A stretch of DNA of 6,309 bases from Candidatus Omnitrophota bacterium. Its GTDB lineage: Bacteria > Omnitrophota > Gorgyraeia > Gygaellales > Profunditerraquicolaceae. The stretch lies in the NCBI GenBank assembly GCA_030691725.1, contig JAUYDQ010000040.1:1-6309 (forward strand), read 5' to 3'. The position numbers and the translations under genes were made by a program. Position 1 is the first letter of the stretch. Every line of letters starts with the position of its first letter. Below are positions 1-4,779 of the stretch, in pieces. The notes beneath the pieces are model-generated. The model was not told where the DNA came from. It ran no database searches and saw only the letters and a program-made list of their open reading frames with translations.

Positions 1-899
1 CTGACTACATCAACACCGGTAAAATAAATAAACTTAATGTCGCCGATCTCCTTTAATATATCCTGCGCCTGAAGCAATCCTATGGGTTTACCATCGGGTA
101 AGTCGCTTTGCGTGATATCCCCGGTAATAACGGCTTTGGAATCAAAACCTAAACGCGTCAGAAACATCTTCATCTGCTCAGCTGTGCAGTTCTGCGCTTC
201 GTCTAAAATAATAAAGGCGTCATTTAAGGTCCTGCCGCGCATATAAGCTAAAGGGGCTACCTCGATAATGCCTGTTTCTATATATTTATCAATACGTTCG
301 GCATCCATCATATCGTAGAGCGCATCATAAAGCGGACGTAGATACGGCGATATCTTTTCATACATATCACCAGGTAAGAACCCTAAGGATTCTCCTGCTT
401 CAATTGCCGGCCGGGTAAGGATGATTCTACGCACCTCTTGTTTCTTCAAGGACTCAACTGCACAAGCCATGGCTAAATATGTTTTACCTGTACCGGCAGG
501 ACCGATACCAAAGACAATATCATATTTTTTAATCGCCTCTACATATTCGCGCTGGCCTTTGGTCTTCGGCCCTATCGCTTTACCGCTAAACGATCGTGTA
601 ATATCCGAATCCTGGATACCAATAGGGCTGGGAGTCTTTCCCTTGTTAAAGTTTGCTATTAAGCAAAGTAAATCTGCCCTGCCTATTTGGGCCTGACCGG
701 AGCGCGTAGCTGTTAATATATATTCGATAAGGCCCGAGGCTTTCTTAATATTATTTGTTGTTCCGCTTATTTTAAGATGCTCACCGCGCAGAATCATCCG
801 AACCTTAAATTCTTTCTCTATAGCCTTGATATTTTCGTCGCGGGAGCCAAAGAGGACTTGCGCTTCCTCGTGAGTCTCTAATTTGATTATCTTTTCCAT
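1..899 (-). CDS. phoH: PhoH family ATPase (YbeZ-like), 3' end cut by window
   Basis: My reverse-strand translation gives 299 residues with no stop; the last codon is split at the window edge. The usual length is about 320-330, so only the last few dozen residues are missing. Residues 1-80 form the small N-terminal KH-like region of the family. A P-loop ATPase domain follows, with Walker A GPAGTGKT at 133-140, the family segment TRPAIEAGE...GFLPGD at 162-178, and Walker B IILDEAQN at 230-237. TGD at 259-261 and the terminal FTGVDVV also match. The family is a cytoplasmic ATPase; E. coli YbeZ is linked to the ribosome-maturation endonuclease YbeY, and other members act on RNA. The exact role here is inferred. 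The ATG at 897-899 follows the LysM gene's stop by 5 bp. Its Shine-Dalgarno is weak: an AAGG that overlaps that stop, only 3 nt from the ATG. Translation therefore probably depends on coupling to the upstream gene. ybeY often lies downstream of phoH in bacteria but would be outside this window. Confidence 0.95.
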   Translation of the reverse strand, partial: MEKIIKLETHEEAQVLFGSRDENIKAIEKEFKVRMILRGEHLKISGTTNNIKKASGLIEYILTATRSGQAQIGRADLLCLIANFNKGKTPSPIGIQDSDITRSFSGKAIGPKTKGQREYVEAIKKYDIVFGIGPAGTGKTYLAMACAVESLKKQEVRRIILTRPAIEAGESLGFLPGDMYEKISPYLRPLYDALYDMMDAERIDKYIETGIIEVAPLAYMRGRTLNDAFIILDEAQNCTAEQMKMFLTRLGFDSKAVITGDITQSDLPDGKPIGLLQAQDILKEIGDIKFIYFTGVDVV

Positions 900-904
900 T
901 AACC

Positions 905-1456
905 TTATTTTAGATTCTCTTTAGTTTCCTTAAGAGGTTCAATAGGAATATCGATGGTCTGTCCGGGATAAATTTTATTAGGAGCTCTTAGTTTATCTTT
1001 ATTTGCCTCAAAAATTTTATTCCATTTCTTGGTTGTCCCATAAAATTTCTTGGAGATCTTCTGGAGCGTATCGCCTTTCCCAACCGTATATTTTTCTATA
1101 AATGCTTTGGCGGGCTCTGCAATTTCAGGGGTAATGCTTTCGGTGACAAACCCTCGATTACCCCAGAGTTCTTTATCCTCTGTTTTTTGGACAGGTGCGG
1201 TTTCCACTGTTTTTGGTTTTGGCATCTTTTCAAATCTTATGGGTGAATGCAGCTCTACTTCTAGAACCCGGGTAGTGCGCGTGGTTTTTCTTTCTTTCGT
1301 CTCACTAGAAGGCGCCTCACCCTGGAGATACCCGCGGTTACCAATTAAATCCTGGTCAACTCTTTCTTTTGTCAGCGGATACGTCCTTACCACGCATCCG
1401 GATAATACGAAAACAAGAGATAAACCTAATAAATAAAATTTGCCTTGTGTTTTCAT
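905..1456 (-). CDS. LysM-domain lipoprotein with duplicated GNRG motif
   Basis: The product has 183 residues. A lipoprotein signal peptide occupies residues 1-20: a short charged start, hydrophobic FYLLGLSLVFVL, and lipobox LSGC with the acylated cysteine at 21. Val at +2 gives no inner-membrane retention signal, so an outer-membrane or outward-facing location is likely (inference). Residues 24-115 are polar, low in complexity and probably disordered, and contain a motif twice: DLIGNRGY (36-43) and ELWGNRGF (96-103). A single LysM domain spans about 122-171 (YTVGKGDTL...IYPGQTIDIP). LysM binds N-acetylglucosamine-containing glycans such as peptidoglycan, so this is probably an envelope anchor or structural protein. 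No catalytic domain is visible. The ATG overlaps the aspS stop as ATGA, and an AGGAGG lies 5 nt upstream inside the last aspS codons, which makes the start secure. The function of the GNRG motif is unknown to me. Confidence 0.9.
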   Translation of the reverse strand: MKTQGKFYLLGLSLVFVLSGCVVRTYPLTKERVDQDLIGNRGYLQGEAPSSETKERKTTRTTRVLEVELHSPIRFEKMPKPKTVETAPVQKTEDKELWGNRGFVTESITPEIAEPAKAFIEKYTVGKGDTLQKISKKFYGTTKKWNKIFEANKDKLRAPNKIYPGQTIDIPIEPLKETKENLK

Positions 1457-2856
1457 TTCTTCCTCCTCTCTTTCGTCTTCTTAATTATTAAACTTAACTC
1501 TTTCAACTGTTTTTCATCTACCTCTGAAGGTGCGCCGGTCAACGGACAAAAACCCGCACTCGTCTTTGGAAATGCTATCATTTCTCTGATGCTTGTTTCG
1601 CCTGCTAAAATTGCCAGAAGCCTGTCCAGGCCTATAGCAATACCTCCGTGCGGCGGCGCACCGTATTGAAAAGCTTCCAGCAAGAAGCCAAAACGCTTAT
1701 GCGCCTCGGTTTTATTTATACCGATAATCTTAAAAATTCTCTCCTGCAATTCCTGATTGTGAATCCTTATGGAACCCGAACCTATTTCCATTCCGTTTAA
1801 AACCAAATCATAAGAACGCGCCTTTACCTTATCAGGCATCTTTTCTAAAATATCTTTATCCACCTCTCGCGGCGCAGTAAAAGGATGGTGTTCGCTCTCC
1901 CAGCGTTTTTCTTCTGTATTATATTTAAATAAAGGGAAATCAACTATCCAGACAAAGGCAAAGTCAGAATTTAACTCTTTCCTCAAATCAGGTTTATCGC
2001 TGCTGAATTTTTTCTGGGCTTCATCGTAGGTCATGCGGGAAAAAGGAATCTTAATCTCTATATTTTTTGTTTCCTTAAGTATTAACTGCACCAGTTGTTC
2101 AGTTAAAAAAAAGATGTCCTCTTCATTTATAAAAGACATCTCTAAATCCAATTGCGTGAATTCGGGCTGACGGTCAGCGCGCAGGTCTTCATCCCGGAAA
2201 CACTTGGCAATCTGATAATATCTCTCTATACCGGCAACCATCAGTATCTGCTTGAATAACTGCGGTGACTGCGGTAGTGCATAAAAATGACCGGGATTAA
2301 GCCGCGAGGGAACCAGATAATCACGCGCACCTTCAGGGGTAGACTTCGTAAGAATAGGTGTCTCGGATTCGATAAAACCTTCTTCATCTAAGAATGTGCG
2401 TATAGTTTTATAAAGATTGTGCCTTAAGATAAAATTATCGAATATTTTTTTTCTTCTTAAATCTAGGTACCTGTATTTAAACCGCATATCTTCACTGATA
2501 TCGAGATTTTCTCCTATTTCAAAAGGCGGGGTCATGCTCGGATTTAAAATTTCTAATTGCTGGGCAGTAATTTCTATTGCACCTGTGGGAAGTTTAGGAT
2601 TGAGATTGCCTTCAGGCCTTCTATTGACTAATCCTTTAACTTTAATGACGAATTCATTTCTTAATCCTTGAGCCTGTTTGTAGGAATCATCTGATTCTTT
2701 AGGTATAAAAACAACCTGGGTAATTCCGTATCGGTCACGGATATCAATAAAGATAAGTTTTCCGTGGTCACGACGAGCCGCCACCCAACCGCACAGGGTA
2801 ACATCCTTACCAATATCATTCTCATTCAGTTCGCCGCAGGTATGAGTGCGTAACAT
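1453..2856 (-). CDS. aspS: Aspartyl-tRNA synthetase, GAD domain absent, probably non-discriminating
   Basis: Class IIb synthetase that joins aspartate to tRNA-Asp in the cytoplasm. It has 467 residues, against roughly 580-600 for bacterial AspRS. The N-terminal OB-fold anticodon-binding domain is at 1-105 (LCGWVAARRDHG, 21-32). The catalytic core follows: KYRYLDLRR at 127-135, motif 1 around 155-185 (ETPILTKSTPEGARDYLVPSR), QSPQLFKQ at 196-203, motif 2 CFRDEDLRADRQPEFTQLD at 219-237, and motif 3 GIAIGLDRLLAIL at 405-417 with Arg412. The C-terminal FPKTSAGFCPLTGAPS segment is also present. SDKPDLR (286-292) passes almost directly to FAFVWIVDFPLF (299-310); in normal bacterial enzymes the GAD domain of about 110-125 residues sits between these two blocks. 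The frame is open and the flanking motifs are intact, so I read this as a true domain loss, not decay. His31 and Gly83 match residues tied to recognition of both tRNA-Asp and tRNA-Asn in Pseudomonas aeruginosa AspRS. The start has GGAG 5 nt upstream (2862-2865). It lies 87 bp downstream of hisS and overlaps the LysM gene by 4 bp. Confidence 0.97.
   Translation of the reverse strand: MLRTHTCGELNENDIGKDVTLCGWVAARRDHGKLIFIDIRDRYGITQVVFIPKESDDSYKQAQGLRNEFVIKVKGLVNRRPEGNLNPKLPTGAIEITAQQLEILNPSMTPPFEIGENLDISEDMRFKYRYLDLRRKKIFDNFILRHNLYKTIRTFLDEEGFIESETPILTKSTPEGARDYLVPSRLNPGHFYALPQSPQLFKQILMVAGIERYYQIAKCFRDEDLRADRQPEFTQLDLEMSFINEEDIFFLTEQLVQLILKETKNIEIKIPFSRMTYDEAQKKFSSDKPDLRKELNSDFAFVWIVDFPLFKYNTEEKRWESEHHPFTAPREVDKDILEKMPDKVKARSYDLVLNGMEIGSGSIRIHNQELQERIFKIIGINKTEAHKRFGFLLEAFQYGAPPHGGIAIGLDRLLAILAGETSIREMIAFPKTSAGFCPLTGAPSEVDEKQLKELSLIIKKTKERRKK
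1462..1467 (-). promoter_or_regulatory. Shine-Dalgarno for the LysM gene, inside aspS
   Basis: On the minus strand AGGAGG is followed by 5 nt and then the ATG at 1454-1456. The site lies within the Arg-Arg-Lys codons at the aspS C-terminus, and the ATGA overlap (1453-1456) joins the two genes. The arrangement fixes the LysM start and suggests translational coupling. Confidence 0.85.
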
Positions 2857-2880
2857 ATCAACTCCAAAATGATGTATTCG

Positions 2881-2952
2881 GGCCTATAGTCCCTGCCTGC
2901 CGGCAGGCAGGTATGGTCAATGGTCTATAGTTTTTACTGTCGGCTATTGACC
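2881..2952. repeat. Intergenic repeat cluster between hisS and aspS
   Basis: Nearly the whole 87-bp spacer is built from short repeats. GGCCTATAGT (2881-2890) and GGTCTATAGT (2922-2931) are direct repeats with one mismatch, and they flank the central palindrome. GGTCAAT (2915-2921) is inverted as ATTGACC (2946-2952), which reaches into the last codons and stop of hisS. Read on the minus strand, CTATAGA, CCATTGA and CCATA follow one another with a 7-bp period (2914-2930). It resembles a dispersed repetitive element more than a regulatory site. There is no T-tract, so it is not an intrinsic terminator. Confidence 0.6.
2892..2911. repeat. Perfect 20-bp GC-rich palindrome
   Basis: CCTGCCTGCC is followed immediately by its reverse complement GGCAGGCAGG, with no loop. 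It is much richer in GC than its surroundings and is itself made of a TGCC doublet. It lies between the hisS stop and the aspS Shine-Dalgarno. In RNA it could fold as a short hairpin with a minimal loop. It looks to me like a dispersed palindromic element of the kind seen many times per genome in some uncultivated bacteria, but copy number cannot be judged from one window. Confidence 0.75.
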
Positions 2953-4203
2953 CGTAACAATTAATTTTAAACTTTTAATCAAATCTTCTTGCTTAACTTC
3001 TTTCTGTTCCCCTGAAACCATATCCTTAAGTGCCACTGCACCTTTTTTCAATTCATCCTCTCCGATAATTAAAACAAGCCTTGCAGATAAATCATTTGCC
3101 CTGCGCAATGCTCCTTTTAAGGATTTATCCTCGTAATCCGTATCAGAAGTGATTCCTGCCCGGCGTAAGTTATTTAATAACTTCAAGCCTTCTTTTTTAG
3201 CATCTTCACCTAAAGTTATTATGTAAACTAATTTTTTACTCTCTACTCGATACTCCCTACTCGCTACTAACAATAACCTCTCTATTCCAAAAGCAAAACC
3301 TATGGCGCCTGTGCTCGGCCCGCCTAAATCATGAACCAAGTTATCATATCTTCCGCCTGCACCCAGGGCATTCTGCGCACCCAAGTCACCATGTATAATC
3401 TCAAAGACAGTGCGGGTATAATAATCTAATCCGCGCACAAGATAAGGATTAACTTTATAATCTATATTTAAAGAATCAAGGCCTTCTTTTACTTTATCAA
3501 AGTGCCCTTTACATTCCGGGCAAAGATGGTTTTGTCGGATATCCAACTTTTTAACCACCTCAATACACCCTTCATTTTTACAATCTAAAATGCGCAGCAC
3601 ATTAGTTTTAAACCTTACTTTGCAGTCATCGCAGAGCTTAGGAATTTTATCTTTCAGGCTCTTACGCAGAACTTCCGTAAATTCTTTTTTATCTTTTGTG
3701 CAGCCTAAACTATTGATTTTAATTTCGTAACCTTCTATCGTATAGGCCTTAAGCAAATTATCCGCTAAAGAAATAATCTCTGCATCCAAATACGGCACCT
3801 GCGAACCAATCACCTCGCAGCCTAAATGATGGAATTGCCGCAGCCTTCCTTTTTGCGGCCGCTCTGCCCTAAACATCGGCCCGATATAATAAACTTTTAT
3901 TAAACCAGCGGTTTTATCAAGATTATTCTCAAGGTAGGCGCGCACTATTGATGCCGTACCCTCTGGCCTGAGGGCATATACATCTTTGTCCTTTTTTACG
4001 AGAAACATCTGTTTCTGAACTATTTCTGCAGATTCTCCTAAAGACCGGTTGAATAAAGCTGCTTCTTCAATAATGGGAGGCCGTATTTCTTTGTAATTAT
4101 AGAAAGAGAAAATGTTGCGGGTGGTCTCTTCTATCGTCTGCCAGGAAGATACCTCATCAGGCAGAATATCTTTTGTTCCGGGCGTTTTTTTAAACATAAG
4201 CAA
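2944..4203 (-). CDS. hisS: Histidyl-tRNA synthetase
   Basis: Class II synthetase that charges tRNA-His in the cytoplasm; 419 residues is normal for the bacterial form. Visible in order: the N-terminal GTKDILPDE (9-17); motif 1 region with RPPIIEEAALF (41-51) and EGTASIVRAY (81-90); motif 2 FRAERPQKGRLRQFHHLGCEVIG (111-133); the insertion domain with cysteine pairs CDDC (191-194), C208/C213 and CPEC (228-231); the HisA motif LVRGLDYYTRTVFEI (255-269) with the catalytic Arg257; GAGGRYD (281-287); and motif 3 GAIGFAFGIERLLL (299-312). An HGTP anticodon-binding domain follows (about 325-415). The linker at about 312-323 is encoded by a short tandem repeat. Start choice: TTG at 4201-4203 has AAGG 7 nt upstream, while ATG at 4195-4197 has the same AAGG 13 nt upstream. 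The two products differ by only two residues. I chose TTG on spacing, but the ATG is nearly as likely. hisS-aspS adjacency is common in bacteria. Confidence 0.97.
   Translation of the reverse strand: MLMFKKTPGTKDILPDEVSSWQTIEETTRNIFSFYNYKEIRPPIIEEAALFNRSLGESAEIVQKQMFLVKKDKDVYALRPEGTASIVRAYLENNLDKTAGLIKVYYIGPMFRAERPQKGRLRQFHHLGCEVIGSQVPYLDAEIISLADNLLKAYTIEGYEIKINSLGCTKDKKEFTEVLRKSLKDKIPKLCDDCKVRFKTNVLRILDCKNEGCIEVVKKLDIRQNHLCPECKGHFDKVKEGLDSLNIDYKVNPYLVRGLDYYTRTVFEIIHGDLGAQNALGAGGRYDNLVHDLGGPSTGAIGFAFGIERLLLVASREYRVESKKLVYIITLGEDAKKEGLKLLNNLRRAGITSDTDYEDKSLKGALRRANDLSARLVLIIGEDELKKGAVALKDMVSGEQKEVKQEDLIKSLKLIVTGQ
3237..3271. repeat. Degenerate 7-bp tandem repeat inside hisS
   Basis: On the plus strand five consecutive heptamers begin with TACT: TACTCTC, TACTCGA, TACTCCC, TACTCGC, TACTAAC. 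Because 7 is not a multiple of 3, the peptide is not a simple repeat; hisS reads it as ASREYRVES plus flanks (residues about 312-323). It falls exactly in the linker between motif 3 of the catalytic core and the anticodon-binding domain, where extra residues are tolerated. It is probably an intruded or expanded repetitive element that keeps the frame open. Confidence 0.7.
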
Positions 4204-4210
4204 AAATTAA

Positions 4211-4214
4211 CCTT
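4211..4214 (-). promoter_or_regulatory. Probable Shine-Dalgarno for hisS
   Basis: AAGG on the minus strand lies 7 nt before TTG (4201-4203) and 13 nt before ATG (4195-4197). It is the only purine-rich candidate near either start, and its spacing favours the TTG. Confidence 0.5.
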
Positions 4215-4290
4215 GCAGCTTTCATCTATCTTTTCAAAAGGTGAATTTCTTGTAATCCGGGTTTTTATGGTGAGGGCATTGAATTCTGAT

Positions 4291-4326
4291 ACACAACTTA
4301 CCTTATCTTGAAAGCATAAGTTGTGT
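4291..4326 (-). other. Inverted repeat in the HU-hisS spacer
   Basis: ACACAACTTA (4291-4300) and TAAGTTGTGT (4317-4326) form a perfect 10-bp stem around a 16-nt loop, beginning 2 nt after the HU stop codon. A second short pairing (CTTAT 4302-4306 with ATAAG 4316-4320) could compete. No U-tract follows in either direction, so it is not a classical terminator. It may protect the 3' end of the HU message or partly reduce read-through into hisS. The rest of the spacer (4204-4290) shows only a small CTTTTCAAAAG palindrome (4230-4240) and no convincing promoter. Confidence 0.55.
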
Positions 4327-4328
4327 CT

Positions 4329-4601
4329 TCATCTGACCTTCTTCTTTATCTCTAAACCTGGCTTAAAGACTACTACTTTTCGGGGTGGAACAGGAATTAC
4401 CTGACCGGTACGCGGATTCCTGCCAATGCGGCTCTTTCTTTGCTTTATCTTAAAGACGCCGAAATTGCGTAGCTCTATCTTCTCTCCTCTTATCAGCGCC
4501 TCAACAATACAATCAAGGGTCTTCTGAACAACCTTTTTCACATCTATCTGCTTTAAATTAGTCTCGTCAGACACCTTTAGTATGATATCTTTCTTGGTCA
4601 T
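4329..4601 (-). CDS. HU/IHF-family nucleoid DNA-binding protein
   Basis: The product has 90 residues, the normal length for the family. These small basic dimers bend DNA and organise the nucleoid. The N-terminal helical dimerisation part is MTKKDIILKV...KVVQKTLDCIVEALIRGEKIEL (1-43). RNFGVFKI (45-52) begins the beta sheet. The DNA-gripping arm carries RKSRIGRNPRTGQVIPVPPRK (55-75), with Pro63 in the RNP motif at the place of the proline that inserts between base pairs. The end, VVFKPGLEIKKKVR, is basic. The IELRNFGVF stretch is shared by HU and IHF proteins, and sequence alone does not tell whether it is a homodimeric HU or one subunit of an IHF-like pair. The ATG is preceded by an exceptionally complete Shine-Dalgarno. 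The gene has its own predicted promoter and a structured leader, and is therefore expected to be strongly expressed independently of dnaE. Confidence 0.95.
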   Translation of the reverse strand: MTKKDIILKVSDETNLKQIDVKKVVQKTLDCIVEALIRGEKIELRNFGVFKIKQRKSRIGRNPRTGQVIPVPPRKVVVFKPGLEIKKKVR

Positions 4602-4736
4602 CTCTCACCTCCTTAATGAGCAGACAATTTACGGAGCGAAACGACGTAAATTGTAGCTGCCTCTCTAACTAATCTCCAGCGTCTGCGAATTAATCCCAGC
4701 AACTACGAAGTGCTTAGCTGCGGGGATCTCATTTTC
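4602..4736 (-). promoter_or_regulatory. Structured 5' leader of the HU mRNA
   Basis: From the predicted start of transcription (about 4735) to the HU ATG there are about 134 nt with several strong pairings. An upstream imperfect hairpin joins ATCCC (4722-4726 region) with GGGAT (4692-4696) and AGC with GCT further inside. A downstream hairpin has a perfect 10-bp stem, ACAATTTACG and CGTAAATTGT (4624-4633 with 4645-4654), and an 11-nt loop; GCAG/CTGC can extend it past a two-base bulge. A further inverted pair, GTCTGC (4681-4686) and GCAGAC (4620-4625), overlaps the foot of this stem, so two folds may compete. No known riboswitch class was recognised. It may be a cis-acting control element or simply a stabilising leader. 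Confidence 0.5.
4605..4615 (-). promoter_or_regulatory. Extended Shine-Dalgarno for the HU gene
   Basis: The minus strand reads TAAGGAGGTGA, an 11-nt complement of the usual 3' end of bacterial 16S rRNA. It ends 3 nt before the ATG (AGGAGG is 6 nt away). Flanking CTCA and TGAG could pair to present the site in a small loop. It confirms the start at 4601 and suggests very efficient initiation. Confidence 0.85.
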
Positions 4737-4741
4737 TAAGT

Positions 4742-4770
4742 ATAATAACATCAAAAACTTACGAAGTCAA
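4742..4770 (-). promoter_or_regulatory. Sigma-70-type promoter for the HU gene
   Basis: On the minus strand TTGACT (-35, at 4765-4770) is separated by exactly 17 bp from TATTAT (-10, at 4742-4747). The bases TGT directly before the -10 give an extended -10 (TGn). This is five of six matches in each box with ideal spacing. The -35 begins 9 bp after the dnaE stop. Transcription should start near 4735. No terminator fits between dnaE and this promoter, so read-through from dnaE is also likely. Confidence 0.8.
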
Positions 4771-4779
4771 GGGAAAAGT

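Noticed and set aside
421..696. Plus-strand open frame of 91 codons
   Set aside because: It lies wholly antisense to phoH, which has clear Walker motifs; no recognisable product.
1050..1669. Plus-strand open frames of 128 and 74 codons
   Set aside because: Antisense to the LysM gene and the aspS 3' end; the peptides have no family features and no supporting ribosome-binding site.
2417..2671. Plus-strand open frame of 84 codons
   Set aside because: Shadow of aspS coding sequence on the opposite strand.
2892..2911. Palindrome as an intrinsic terminator of hisS
   Set aside because: No T-run follows the stem on either strand, and the downstream aspS lacks a visible promoter of its own, so read-through is needed.
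4204..4270. Candidate promoter before hisS (TTACAA or TTGAAA as -35)
   Set aside because: With 16-18 bp spacing the -10 positions match the consensus poorly (AAGATA, AAGGTT).
4204..4328. Possible T-box leader ahead of hisS-aspS
   Set aside because: T-box control of synthetase operons is common in Gram-positive bacteria, but no T-box core resembling AAGGTGGNACCGCG, no specifier stem and no terminator are visible, and 125 bp is too short.
4703..4732. Short reading frame (9 codons plus stop) at the start of the HU leader RNA
   Set aside because: The ATG is only about 3 nt from the predicted transcription start, has no Shine-Dalgarno and encodes no run of a regulatory amino acid; a frame this short is expected by chance.
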